Shown here: positions 36,687-45,609 of the stretch, in pieces
Layout: each line of letters begins with the position of its first letter
Position numbering within the stretch: the first letter of the stretch is position 1
Assembly: GCA_015057715.1 (NCBI GenBank)
Contig: SVDS01000013.1
Location: 1-63,453, forward strand
Source: Paenibacillaceae bacterium
GTDB taxonomy: Bacteria > Bacillota > Clostridia > Lachnospirales > Lachnospiraceae
Direction of reading: 5' to 3'
Length of the DNA stretch: 63,453 bases
Position numbers and translations under genes: made by a program
Notes under the pieces: generated by a model
What the model was told of the DNA's origin: nothing
The model's input: the letters and a program-made list of their open reading frames with translations, nothing else
Database searches by the model: none

Positions 36687-39011
36687 CTACTTTTTATTCC
36701 GCTCTATCACTCTCCAGATTTTCTCCGGAGTTGCCGGAATACTTAATTCATCCGGATAACTTCCCAGAGAGCAGAGCGCATCTGTAATAGCAAAAAATAC
36801 GGATTCTCCATAGATAAAAGGCGGCTCTCCAATGGCCTTTGACCGCTTAATGCCAAGTTCATTCATGCAGCCTTCCATCAGTTCAATATGAAATTCCTCC
36901 GGAATATCGCCAATGGTTGGAATCTTATAGGTAGCCGGTGAACTGCTTAAAAGTCTTCCTTTCTCCTGATACACCAGTTCTTCCGTTGTAACCCAGCCCA
37001 CGCCCTGGATAAAAGCGCCCTGAATCTGTCCGATATCTACCATAGGGTTAATACTGCTTGCACAGTCATGAAGGATATGGGCTGAATCAAGGGTGGTTCG
37101 GCCGGTAAGCAAATCAACGGTTACTTCTGTGACTGCAGCTCCAAATACATAGTATAAAAATGGATGCCCTTCTCCTTTCTCCCTGTCAAAATAGATGCCA
37201 GGAGTTGCATAATATCCGTGATCGCATAAATCAATCCGCTCAACATATGCCTTTTGTACCAGCTCCTTAAACGAAATAAGAGGATTCTCATAATCTGTTT
37301 TCCCCTCATGTACCCCATAGACATATCCGTTTTCAAAAACTCCATCTTCTCCGGGATATAGCTTTGATACCAGTTCTTTCAGCCTTCCAAGAATCTTAAG
37401 TGCGGCATTCTCCACCGCATGACCATTTAGATCGCATCCGGAAGATGCTGCAGTTGCCGAGGTGTTAGCAACCCGTTTGGTATTATTGCTTTCTATTCTG
37501 ATTGTTCCAATGGGAACCCCCAGGGTAGTTGCCGCAATCTGAGCGATCTTTGTGTTAACTTCCTGACCCATCTCGATGGCTCCGTGGGTAACGGAAACTG
37601 ATCCATCTGTATATACCTGAATCAGGGCACTTCCCTGATTTAAATGGGCTGCTGTAAAGGAAATGCCAAACTTCACCGGGGTGATCCCAAGTCCTTTTTT
37701 CTCGTACCGGTTTTTCTGATTGAACGCAGCAATCTCTTTTTTCCGTTCATCCCACCGGCTGTCTGTTCTCAGTTTTTCTAAAATTCTTTCGATGTCTTCC
37801 CCATGATGGATTTCCTGCCCGTAAGGAGCCAGATCCCCTTTGTGATACATGTTCTTCATTCTCACATCATACGGATCCAGTGCCAGGGTATATGCAATTC
37901 TATCAATTACACTTTCAATTGCGAAAATTCCCTGAGGTCCGCCAAATCCCCGGAATGCAGTAGCCGGGTGTAAGTTAGTCTTACAGGGTCTTCCAATAAT
38001 TTTAATATTTTCAATGTGGTAGCTGTTTTCAGCATGGAGCATTGCCCGTTCCAAAACGGAAGTGCTTACATCGGCAACCGCTCCACAGTTGGAATTAAGC
38101 TCTACGGAATATGCAAGAATCTTTCCTTCTTTATCAAATGCCACCCGGTAATCGCTTTCAAATGCATGGCGCTTTCCGGTTGAGAGCATATCCTCATCTC
38201 TGGTCAGGCGAATCAGAGCAGGGCGCCCGGTATGACAGGCTGTAAGAGCAGCAAGGCAGGCCCAGGAGGTTGCCTGAGATTCCTTTCCTCCGAATCCTCC
38301 GCCCAGTCTTTTAATATCTACTGTAACCATATTTTGAGGCAGCCCCAGAACTCCTGATGCCATCTTCTGAATCTCGTTGGGATTCTGAGAAGAGGAATAC
38401 AGGGTTATACCGCCGTTGTCTTCCGGCACGGCAAGGGCACTCTGAGTTTCCAGATAAAAATGTTCCTGTCCCTCATTTCTGATTACACCCTCCATATAAC
38501 AGGGGCAGTCAGCAAAAACAGACTCCACATCACCACGTTCAATCTTCCGCACAGGGCCCACATACTGATCCCTTTTTATGGCTTCCCTTACAGTCAGCAC
38601 AGGAGTCTCTTCTTCAACCTCAAACAGGATCTGTTCCATGGCTGCTTCCGCTTCCTTTATGCTTTCTGCAGCAATGACTGCAACAGGTTCACCCACAAAC
38701 TGTACATGTTCCTGAGCCAGACATACCTCATCTTTAATGATTCCACCGATCTGGTTCTCACCCGGAATATCCTTTGCGGTCAGAACAGCAGCCACTCCCG
38801 GCATCTCGCTGGCCTTTTGTGTATCCAGTTTTACAATCCGTCCGTTTGCAACCGGGCTGACCATGACTTTTACATATAGCAGGTTTCCGGGTTTTGGAAT
38901 ATCGTCAATAAACTGGGAACGGCCCATTACGTGATCGCGCCCGCTTACGTGTAAGGGTGAGGTTCCTGCCTGCCCCCAATGATTATTTTGTCTCATCTGT
39001 TCATTCTTCAT
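36687..39011 (-). CDS. Xanthine dehydrogenase, molybdenum-cofactor subunit
   Basis: This 774-aa catalytic subunit of the xanthine oxidase family oxidises hydroxylated purines at the molybdenum site. The Ald_Xan a/b-hammerhead domain (residues 20-130) is followed by the two-part MoCo domain with RLGGGFGGKE, AFRGFGGPQG and the catalytic Glu in IGEPPFIYGE. Several aldehyde and nicotinate hydroxylases share this fold, but the neighbour subunit and leader RNA favour a purine substrate. ATG 39011, 9 bases after AGGAGG, overlaps the upstream stop by 11 bases. Confidence 0.9.
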   Translation of the reverse strand: MKNEQMRQNNHWGQAGTSPLHVSGRDHVMGRSQFIDDIPKPGNLLYVKVMVSPVANGRIVKLDTQKASEMPGVAAVLTAKDIPGENQIGGIIKDEVCLAQEHVQFVGEPVAVIAAESIKEAEAAMEQILFEVEEETPVLTVREAIKRDQYVGPVRKIERGDVESVFADCPCYMEGVIRNEGQEHFYLETQSALAVPEDNGGITLYSSSQNPNEIQKMASGVLGLPQNMVTVDIKRLGGGFGGKESQATSWACLAALTACHTGRPALIRLTRDEDMLSTGKRHAFESDYRVAFDKEGKILAYSVELNSNCGAVADVSTSVLERAMLHAENSYHIENIKIIGRPCKTNLHPATAFRGFGGPQGIFAIESVIDRIAYTLALDPYDVRMKNMYHKGDLAPYGQEIHHGEDIERILEKLRTDSRWDERKKEIAAFNQKNRYEKKGLGITPVKFGISFTAAHLNQGSALIQVYTDGSVSVTHGAIEMGQEVNTKIAQIAATTLGVPIGTIRIESNNTKRVANTSATAASSGCDLNGHAVENAALKILGRLKELVSKLYPGEDGVFENGYVYGVHEGKTDYENPLISFKELVQKAYVERIDLCDHGYYATPGIYFDREKGEGHPFLYYVFGAAVTEVTVDLLTGRTTLDSAHILHDCASSINPMVDIGQIQGAFIQGVGWVTTEELVYQEKGRLLSSSPATYKIPTIGDIPEEFHIELMEGCMNELGIKRSKAIGEPPFIYGESVFFAITDALCSLGSYPDELSIPATPEKIWRVIERNKK

Positions 39012-40458
39012 GACCATCTGCCTCCTGACTGCTTTCATAAGCCAGATAATGTTTCATTAAAAGATTTTCCATTACAGCTTTCCGGTAATCTGCACTCCCT
39101 CTCACATCGCCGATGGGTGATGCCTCTCCGCTAATTATGTCATAAGCCTCTAAAAAAGTTTCCTCTGTCATAGGCTTTCCCTCCAGGTAATGAGAGGTCT
39201 TTGGCATATAAAGTGTAGTAGGACCCACACCTCCACAGGCCATGGACGCTTTTTTAATCATACCCTCTGATATCTGTAAGGCTATGGCAGAATTAACTGC
39301 GGATATGTCCACTTCTTTTCTCTTGCTGACCTTTTCAAAGTGGATAAAATCATACTCACCCACTGGAATGGTAATGGAAGCAACCCACTCGTCTGATTTG
39401 TTCTCTGTCTGTTTATAGCCATGATAAAATTCACGGACAGGAATGCTTCTTGTTCCGTCACAGCCCTTTAAATGTACCACCGCGTTTACAGCCATCAAAA
39501 GAGGAACGGTATCTGCTACTGGTGAAGCATTAACAAGATTACCTGCCAGGGTAGCTGACGATCTTACCTGCTCTGAACACATGCCTGAAACTGCATCGGA
39601 AAACTGCGGGAAAAATGAATTTACCTGATCAATAATTTCCGACAATGTAACTCCGCCTCCAATGGTCAGCTGATTATCCCTGCATGAAATATTTTGCAAA
39701 GATAAAATTCTGCTGATATCCACAAGAAGTCTGTAATGCTGGTTTCTTTTCTTGATTCCCACTACTACATCGCTTCCGCCATTTAAAAATCTTAAATTCT
39801 GTCCGGAAACAAGCTCTTCATGGTCTCTTATAAAAGCTTCCAGGTTATCTTCTGAAACAGGAGAATAATATGCATGAACCCCATCATCAATAAAAATATC
39901 TTCATGGACAAAAGCCAGCTGTTTTTCTTCTGTCTCCTCCAGATAAGCGGGGCGGATTTCTTCAGAATGAATGGTTAAATCCTCTAAGTATTCAGGCACC
40001 TTCCGAATGGAAGCATATCCCGTGCACCGGCAGAGATTTCCCTCTAAATATCTGCGAAATTCTTCTTTTCCGGGATTGGGTCTCTCCAGATAAAGAGCCA
40101 GTATAGATAAAATTACTCCAGGTGTACAAAATCCACACTGGGTCGCATGTGCATTTAAAACAGCTTCCTGTATGGGGTGAAGCTTTTCTTTTTGTGCAAG
40201 CCCCTCAATGGTTATAAGATGTTTCCCCTCCAGCTTTGCTGCCAGATACAAACAGCCCGCAACGGACTTATAATGTACCTTTCCTTCTCTTACCTCCCCA
40301 ATTACTACCGTGCATGCTCCGCAGTCCCCCTCTCCGCAGCCTTCCTTGATTCCATTTAACTGAAACCGGCTGCGGAGAAGCTCCAATACGGTTGTTTCCC
40401 CATTGACTGAAATCTCTTTCAATTTTCCATTCAGAAAGAAGCGAATCGTTTTTTTCAT
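39001..40458 (-). CDS. Xanthine dehydrogenase, fused 2Fe-2S and FAD subunit
   Basis: This 485-aa electron-transfer subunit has a plant-type 2Fe-2S domain at the N terminus (CGEGDCGACTV), the second helical 2Fe-2S domain (CGFCTPGVI, CRCTGY; to about residue 150), and then the CO-dehydrogenase-type FAD domain (about 185-470). It passes electrons from the MoCo subunit to NAD+ or another acceptor. In many bacteria the Fe-S and FAD parts are separate genes; here they are fused as in XdhA. It is the first gene of the operon, behind a long structured leader. Confidence 0.9.
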   Translation of the reverse strand: MKKTIRFFLNGKLKEISVNGETTVLELLRSRFQLNGIKEGCGEGDCGACTVVIGEVREGKVHYKSVAGCLYLAAKLEGKHLITIEGLAQKEKLHPIQEAVLNAHATQCGFCTPGVILSILALYLERPNPGKEEFRRYLEGNLCRCTGYASIRKVPEYLEDLTIHSEEIRPAYLEETEEKQLAFVHEDIFIDDGVHAYYSPVSEDNLEAFIRDHEELVSGQNLRFLNGGSDVVVGIKKRNQHYRLLVDISRILSLQNISCRDNQLTIGGGVTLSEIIDQVNSFFPQFSDAVSGMCSEQVRSSATLAGNLVNASPVADTVPLLMAVNAVVHLKGCDGTRSIPVREFYHGYKQTENKSDEWVASITIPVGEYDFIHFEKVSKRKEVDISAVNSAIALQISEGMIKKASMACGGVGPTTLYMPKTSHYLEGKPMTEETFLEAYDIISGEASPIGDVRGSADYRKAVMENLLMKHYLAYESSQEADGHEE

Positions 40459-40522
40459 ACCTTTCCTTACTCCTTTTCATACCTGTTTTTGCCGCTGGTC
40501 TGCATGCATTTCTTCGGGCAAT

Positions 40523-40614
40523 TGAATAAAAAAAGCCCCAGGCACACGAAACACACACAAAACAACTGCTTCCTGTGAAGCGGCAGTTCAGTCTGTGCTC
40601 ATGTAGCCTAGGGC
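40523..40614 (-). terminator. Terminator hairpin of the XDH leader (expression platform)
   Basis: On the minus strand, GCCCTAGGC (40606-40614) pairs over nine bases with GCCTGGGGC (40535-40543), immediately followed by seven T (40528-40534). The left arm includes the 3' end of the aptamer-like element. A folded aptamer and this terminator therefore exclude each other, which is the logic of a switch turned on by ligand. Confidence 0.65.
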
Positions 40615-40675
40615 AATTTAAGGTCGCCTGGTCGAGACGCTCAAACCATATTAATGAGCTTATACAAGAAGCAGT
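40597..40675 (-). ncRNA. Purine-riboswitch-like aptamer upstream of the XDH operon
   Basis: Read in RNA sense on the minus strand, the element has most landmarks of the purine aptamer: AUAA before P2 (40660-40663), a P2 stem GCUCA/UGAGC closing an AAUAUGG loop (40646-40652), a junction GUCUCGACC (40630-40638), and a P3 stem closing a CCUUAAA loop (40617-40623). P1 is short and imperfect (about 40665-40671 with 40599-40605). Two core differences stand out: the junction base that is U51 in the classical guanine aptamer is G (40633), and the last junction reads CUAGGCU rather than GACUAU. Ligand and function are inferred, and the alignment was made by eye. Confidence 0.6.
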
Positions 40676-40710
40676 CCATATTCAAATACTTCTTTGTATC
40701 TTTACAAATA

Positions 40711-40738
40711 ATTATAACGGATTATACCAGATAGTCAA
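40711..40738 (-). promoter_or_regulatory. Promoter of the XDH operon
   Basis: On the minus strand, TTGACT (40733-40738), 16 bases, TATAAT (40711-40716). Transcription would begin near 40704, giving a leader of about 245 bases that contains the whole switch. Confidence 0.75.
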
Positions 40739-40754
40739 TAATATTTTCTGTTTT

Positions 40755-41087
40755 CTAGTATTTTCCTAACTTCATATGACCTGCAAGCTCTGTTTTGGAT
40801 CTCTGCTTAATAACCCATGCTTCATCCTTGGCCTGAGTGAATGCAGATACACATTTGGGATCTAAGTTATCCTCAATTCCTTCCTTGCATAATGCGATTA
40901 TCTTCTCAGCTAATGTAATCACTTCCATGTGAATGGCGTTGGTACGATCAGAACGGTATATTTTTTCAGCATCTTCTTCGCCGAGTTCTTCAAACTTCTC
41001 TGCTCCCACTTTACATTTCGGGCAAACTTCCGGAGCGGTCTCTCCCTCATGAACATAGCCGCATACAGTACATTTAAATAATTTCAT
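40755..41087 (-). CDS. Rubredoxin-like domain protein with helical tail
   Basis: This 110-aa protein has an N-terminal iron site of the rubrerythrin/rubredoxin type: Cys6, Cys9, Cys22 and Cys25 (CTVCGY and CPKC). A helical, charged tail of about 75 residues follows, with no ferritin-like iron ligands that I can identify. It is probably a small electron carrier in oxidative-stress or anaerobic redox chemistry. The tail may be a truncated or divergent rubrerythrin part. It is upstream of the XDH promoter on the same strand, as a separate unit. Confidence 0.78.
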   Translation of the reverse strand: MKLFKCTVCGYVHEGETAPEVCPKCKVGAEKFEELGEEDAEKIYRSDRTNAIHMEVITLAEKIIALCKEGIEDNLDPKCVSAFTQAKDEAWVIKQRSKTELAGHMKLGKY

Positions 41088-41219
41088 ATAACATGCCTCC
41101 TAATTGAATTATTTTTATCAATACTTTAAGATTACTATTAGTATCTCTCATACAATCTCATTTGTCAACCAATGAGAAAATTTTCACATTAATATTAAAA
41201 CTAAGCTGGCAAAACCTGA

Positions 41220-41360
41220 AGTATTTCCGTTATCGAATCCGGTGCAAACGCCCATTCCAAGCAATTGACGGCTCTTATGAAAGCAGCCATTGAGTATCCG
41301 GGGTATGCCTATGTGGATATTATGCAGCCCTGTATGGATTTCTACCCTGACTTTAACTGA
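41220..41360 (+). pseudogene. Remnant of a 2-oxoacid:ferredoxin oxidoreductase beta subunit
   Basis: A 46-codon open stretch reads HSKQLTALMKAAIEYPGYAY, then VDIMQPCMDF, and ends at a stop. This matches the C-terminal part of the beta subunit of 2-oxoacid:ferredoxin oxidoreductases, where a KxLT..KAIEHPGFA..D.LQPC block is conserved. There is no start codon or upstream domain; a stop (41217-41219) precedes it. It is a decayed fragment whose 3' end overlaps the sensor kinase gene on the other strand. Confidence 0.55.
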
Positions 41361-42625
41361 AACCAGAACACACTCCCCTTATTCTGACTGGATTTTGTAC
41401 CGCAGGTACCCCCGTGGAGATGGATGATTTTTTTTACAATGGAAAGCCCCAATCCACTCCCTGTGATCCCTCGTTTATGAACTTTATCTACTTTATAATA
41501 TCGGTCCCAGATATAAGGAAGGTCCTCAGTAGCAATTCCGCAACCGTGGTCTTCAATTTCGATCCGAACAAAGCCTTTGTGAGATATCTGGCGTATCACG
41601 ATATCTTTTTCAAGTACGCTATAGTGAATGGCATTAATCAGGAGATTATAAAAAGCTTGTGTAATTTTTATCTCATCAGCATTGACATAGACCTCTTCCT
41701 GGTAATCAAAAGAAAGCTTATACCCATCCTTTCGGACAAGCTCTGCTATCCGTTCAATGGTCTGGCTTATGCTTTTGGTGATGGAATAAGTTCTTTTGTT
41801 TATTTCCATAGTCCCGGTTTCCAGTCGTGATACATCAAATACGTCATTGACCAGTGAGCTTAGCCGCTTCGTTTCATCCATAATAATCTGAGTCTGATCT
41901 TGTGATATTTCATCAGGGAAATCATGCATCACTTCGGCATAGCTGTAAATTAGCGCAAGAGGAGTCCGCAGATCATGGGAAATGTTGGCCATTAATTCAC
42001 GCCGGAGATTTTCCGTTTTGCGAAGTTCTGCCGCTGCGGTATTAAGTGTATCAGAAAGCTCCATAATTTCAAGGAACCCATGGCCTTTAAAACTGACGTT
42101 GTAATTGCCGGAGGCCAGTGCCTTTGCACTCTTATTGGTTTCAGCTATGGGGGTTGAAACCTTTTTTGCGATCAGCAGCGCAAGAAACACGGATAGAATG
42201 ATCATGATACCGGTAACGATATAAAGCTGCAGCTTCAGGGTAGTCAGAGTTGCATTTACAGGGGTGATTACTGCATTAAACATCAACGTTATGGTCTTCC
42301 CGTCTTCCAGGGTAAAACTTCTCACCTGAGTTATTTCCATTTTATGCTTACTATTAGGTCTTCTCTTTGGCCATGGAGTTTTCTCATCGGCAAGGGATAC
42401 GGTAATTTCTTTTGTATCCTTCAGTGTAACAAGTACGTTTTGTAGATCAGGGCTGTTGATACTTCGTTCCACCGTTTCTATTGCTTGTTTCATTTCTAAT
42501 CTTCGGACCATTTTGTACATGCTGTTTAATAAAACAGTTTGCATCAACCAAAGCACTACCAGTAGAAGCGTACAAAAACCCAGCAAAAACGCAAACATTC
42601 TCCATTGTAATTTTATCTTATCCAT
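41342..42625 (-). CDS. Sensor histidine kinase
   Basis: This membrane kinase of about 427 residues has a transmembrane helix at about residues 10-32, an extracytoplasmic sensor of about 110 residues, a second helix (about 143-166) and a HAMP domain. The HisKA dimerisation domain has the phospho-accepting His in SHDLRTPLALIYSYAE, and the HATPase domain has YNLLINAIHYS, DHGCGI and GSGLGLSIVKK. ATG 42625 overlaps the regulator's stop; ATG 42640 is the alternative. It is paired with the response regulator upstream and is divergent from the secreted repeat protein. Confidence 0.88.
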   Translation of the reverse strand: MDKIKLQWRMFAFLLGFCTLLLVVLWLMQTVLLNSMYKMVRRLEMKQAIETVERSINSPDLQNVLVTLKDTKEITVSLADEKTPWPKRRPNSKHKMEITQVRSFTLEDGKTITLMFNAVITPVNATLTTLKLQLYIVTGIMIILSVFLALLIAKKVSTPIAETNKSAKALASGNYNVSFKGHGFLEIMELSDTLNTAAAELRKTENLRRELMANISHDLRTPLALIYSYAEVMHDFPDEISQDQTQIIMDETKRLSSLVNDVFDVSRLETGTMEINKRTYSITKSISQTIERIAELVRKDGYKLSFDYQEEVYVNADEIKITQAFYNLLINAIHYSVLEKDIVIRQISHKGFVRIEIEDHGCGIATEDLPYIWDRYYKVDKVHKRGITGSGLGLSIVKKIIHLHGGTCGTKSSQNKGSVFWFQLKSG

Positions 42626-43304
42626 CAAACCGGTACCCATATCCCCTCAAGGTAGTAATAAATTTGGCGTAAGGACCAAGAGATTTTCTCAATAATTTCA
42701 CATGAGTGTCCAAAGTTCGGTCATCACCAAAGTAATCATACCCCCATACTTTTGACAGAATCCTCTCCCTTGGAACAGCAATATTTTTATTGTGTATGAG
42801 AAAGAAGAGAAGATCATATTCCTTAGCAGCCATCTCTGCCAGATTACCATCAATAAATACCTTGTAGGCAGTGATATCAACCCGAAGTCCTTCCTTTTCA
42901 TATATAATATGGTTCATATCCTCAAGTACAGTGGCAGTGCTTATTAAGGTGCGGCGTAAAATAGCGTTTACACGCAGCATAATTTCTTTTGAAGAAAAAG
43001 GTTTTACCACATAATCGTCGATTCCCAGTTCAAAGCCAAGTATCTTATCATATTCCTCGCCCCTTGCAGAAAGCATGAGGACTGGGGTCTTGCATGTTTT
43101 ACGTATTTCTTTCACGGCAGAAAAGCCGTCCATCACTGGCATCATAACATCCATAATAATAATATCAAAGGACTCCTTTTGGCACAGTAAAATTGCTTCC
43201 ATACCATTTGCTGCCTCCACCACATCATAATTTTCAAAAATTGCATAACGTTTAAGGACAGCACGCAGCGCAGCCTCATCGTCACATAGTAATAATTTTG
43301 CCAT
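42618..43304 (-). CDS. OmpR-family response regulator
   Basis: This 228-aa protein has a receiver domain (residues 1-120; acidic pair in CDDE, phospho-accepting Asp in IIIMDVMMPVMDG, Lys in VVKPFSS) and a winged-helix output domain (about 130-228, VWGYDYFGDDRTLDTHV). ATG 43304 follows GAGGAG. It is the first gene of the two-component operon. CTGAAA repeats with about 11-13 base spacing upstream are a plausible binding site. Confidence 0.9.
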   Translation of the reverse strand: MAKLLLCDDEAALRAVLKRYAIFENYDVVEAANGMEAILLCQKESFDIIIMDVMMPVMDGFSAVKEIRKTCKTPVLMLSARGEEYDKILGFELGIDDYVVKPFSSKEIMLRVNAILRRTLISTATVLEDMNHIIYEKEGLRVDITAYKVFIDGNLAEMAAKEYDLLFFLIHNKNIAVPRERILSKVWGYDYFGDDRTLDTHVKLLRKSLGPYAKFITTLRGYGYRFDG

Positions 43305-43372
43305 AATTAAACTCCTCATTCCAACAACATCCATTTATTATATAACATAGAAATGATGTTATTTTGTCTTCC

Positions 43373-43404
43373 ACCTGAAAATAAACTGAAATTTTTACCT
43401 GAAA
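43373..43404. promoter_or_regulatory. Direct repeats, candidate response-regulator site
   Basis: CTGAAA occurs at 43375, 43386 and 43399, in nearly helical phase, with the outer two embedded in ACCTGAAA. OmpR-type regulators bind such direct repeats. The site lies between the regulator gene and the divergent secreted-protein gene and could serve both. Confidence 0.4.
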
Positions 43405-43566
43405 TATAAAAGACAGGAAGATACCTTAAAAATTCAGATAAAAAACAGATTGCGAACATAAGTCCGTCAAATTTACCGGGTATGATATGAGAAGAGTACA
43501 CGAAAGGAGGTAGTATCTGAATAAGTAAAAGCAACTGTTGACTATTATATGTAAGGAGATGATTAT

Positions 43567-44367
43567 ATGAGGAAAAACATTAGAAATTATTCATTATTAG
43601 CCTTTGCATTAGCATCTATAACAATTGGTAGCAGCGCTATCGTATATGCAGAGACGACTGCATCATCTGCAGATTCTTCACAGACGGATTCAAAAGCAGC
43701 CGAAACAAAAGATGGCAGGCGTGATCATAAGGGCGGCTTTGGATTAGACCAGAGCAGTCTGGAAAGCTTTGTAGCAAACGGAACCTTGGATCAGGCAACT
43801 GCCGATAAGGTGATTGCTTATTTGAAAGCCCAGGAAGCAATCCGGGAAGAGGAAAAAGCAAAGACGGATGCTATGACAAAGGAGGAAAGAAAAGAATACT
43901 TCTCTGCAAATAAGGGAAAAAAGAAAGGTAATATATTCTCAAATTTAGTGAGTGAGGGAATCATTACCCAGACCCAGGCTGATGCAATGAAGGCAGCTAT
44001 GCCGGAACGCAAGAAGGAAGATGGAGAAGGAAAGCGAGGCTCCCGATCCGGATACGGCAACCTTGAAAACAACCTTGCCAGTCTTGTAGCTGCCGGAACC
44101 ATAGACCAGGATGCATCTGATAAGATTACAGCTTATTTAAACAATCTTGAATCCGAAAGAAAAGCCGAGAGAGCCAAAGTGGAAGCTATGACCGAAACAG
44201 AAAAACAGGAATATTTTTCTTCGAATAACAAGAAAGAAAGGATTGATCTGTTTACGGATATGGTGAACAAGGGTATTATCACACAAACAGAGGCTGATGC
44301 CATTAAGGCAGCTATGCCTGAAAAAACTCGTGGTAATCATACCGCAACCACTGACTCAGAATCATAG
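43567..44367 (+). CDS. Secreted protein with duplicated helical repeats (DUF2680-like)
   Basis: This 266-aa protein has a signal peptide (residues 1-28, ending VYAET). The mature part contains two copies of an approximately 95-residue unit. Each has a Leu/Val-rich helix pair (SLESFVANGTLDQATADKVI; SLVAAGTIDQDASDKITAYL), a charged coiled-coil-like segment with EKAK/ERAK, YFS.N, and a closing block GIITQTQADAMKAAMPE or GIITQTEADAIKAAMPE. The sequence is extremely charged and hydrophilic. Such domains are found in extracellular proteins of Firmicutes with unknown role. It is divergent from the two-component system, which probably controls it. The ATG has AAGGAG. Confidence 0.8.
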   Translation: MRKNIRNYSLLAFALASITIGSSAIVYAETTASSADSSQTDSKAAETKDGRRDHKGGFGLDQSSLESFVANGTLDQATADKVIAYLKAQEAIREEEKAKTDAMTKEERKEYFSANKGKKKGNIFSNLVSEGIITQTQADAMKAAMPERKKEDGEGKRGSRSGYGNLENNLASLVAAGTIDQDASDKITAYLNNLESERKAERAKVEAMTETEKQEYFSSNNKKERIDLFTDMVNKGIITQTEADAIKAAMPEKTRGNHTATTDSES

Positions 44368-44487
44368 AATCATTAAAGCGCAAAAGGGATAAAGCCTATG
44401 TTTCACTGTTAGAGGACTCTCCTTATAACCATACCCATAAGTTTGGTATGTAGTATTGCTCAGTTGATAAAATAGAGATTTTTAATT

Positions 44488-44530
44488 AAAAAATGCCGGA
44501 GAAAAGACAGCCAGTGTCATTTTCTCCGGT
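44488..44530 (-). terminator. Terminator of the mur operon
   Basis: A hairpin with CCGGAGAAAA/TTTTCTCCGG arms and an inner GACA/TGTC stem is followed by ATTTTTT on the minus strand. Confidence 0.85.
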
Positions 44531-44550
44531 CTGATTATTTATGAGATTCC

Positions 44551-45609
44551 TTAATCCAACATCAGCTTTACTCCAAAGCCTTTCTGAACGTAGGTTAGAA
44601 ATTTTAAATCCTTTTCCTTTATCTGCCCAATTACATTCAAACGTTCATCCATGGGAAGATCCACACGGGCAATTTCAAGCTCCCCCATATACCTTAAATA
44701 TTTTTTATTGGATATGGAGATGCTTCCTGCTTTTCTGATCAGCATCCCGTCTTCTCTTTCTTCCGCTTCAATCACCTGCTGATACAATCTGGATTCCTGG
44801 GAGCGGAACAGATATTCACTGGAATCGGGCCTGTCATGATGAATCTGATCTCTTACAAATTCATAACCTGGTAATAAGTCAGCCCTCAGCTCCACATAAC
44901 CCTGGCTGATGCATTTCACCGCTTCCCAGTCCTTCTCTCTGATGTCCACATCTCCAACCAGCACCACATCACAGCCTCCCTCCATGGAAAGCTCCAGCAT
45001 GTTATAAGCCACCTCATCCATACGGCTTCTGTGGTTTTCCACGGTTGGTAATCCTTCAAAAAGCGGCCCCCTGAGCGTTAAGTTACCCGGCACAAATGCC
45101 ATGGTTGTAAATCCCAGATACTTTAATCGGTTGTTGATTTCTCTCACCTGTTTTAAGGACAAGGCGGTAAACTGTTTTGGATAAAAGTTATGGCAGGCTG
45201 CAAATTTAGTAAAATCTGCCCCACACTGCTTCCATTCCAAAAGTTCCTCCTCCATAATGGTGGAGGCATTAAAAACAACATAAAAGTGTTTGGAGATTTC
45301 AACTACTTCCCTGGGGGAAAAGCCATAATCCAGCCTAACATGGGTAATTCCTAAAGATTTTAATTCTTCCATGCTGGCAACACCCAGCTTTTCATAGGTT
45401 TCCGGCCCAACATCTGCAATCAGGTTTAATTTTTCTTTCCTGCAGCAGTCTAAAAGCTGCCTGATACTCCTGCTATAATCCACCCCTGTCTCTTCCGGTA
45501 TGTGAAGAGAGGTAAATGCATAGGTGACTCCGTTTTTTACCGCCTTTTTAATCAGCGCCTCATTCTTCTCCATTCCACTGGAGAAGTAAATGGAAATTCC
45601 AGTTTTCAT
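44551..45609 (-). CDS. mupG: 6-phospho-N-acetylmuramidase (DUF871/MupG family)
   Basis: This 352-aa cytoplasmic protein has an N-terminal TIM-barrel (residues 1-230, MKTGISIYFSSG) and a C-terminal cyclophilin-like domain, the DUF871 layout. In Staphylococcus aureus the member MupG splits 6-phospho-MurNAc-GlcNAc, releasing MurNAc-6-phosphate. The operon order murR-murQ-murP-mupG supports this function. Its ATG shares one base with the murP stop (TAATG), indicating coupling. Confidence 0.85.
   Translation of the reverse strand: MKTGISIYFSSGMEKNEALIKKAVKNGVTYAFTSLHIPEETGVDYSRSIRQLLDCCRKEKLNLIADVGPETYEKLGVASMEELKSLGITHVRLDYGFSPREVVEISKHFYVVFNASTIMEEELLEWKQCGADFTKFAACHNFYPKQFTALSLKQVREINNRLKYLGFTTMAFVPGNLTLRGPLFEGLPTVENHRSRMDEVAYNMLELSMEGGCDVVLVGDVDIREKDWEAVKCISQGYVELRADLLPGYEFVRDQIHHDRPDSSEYLFRSQESRLYQQVIEAEEREDGMLIRKAGSISISNKKYLRYMGELEIARVDLPMDERLNVIGQIKEKDLKFLTYVQKGFGVKLMLD

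Noticed and set aside
38460-38879. 139-codon plus-strand frame inside the XDH gene
   Set aside because: Shadow of the conserved MoCo subunit; no start signal or domain.
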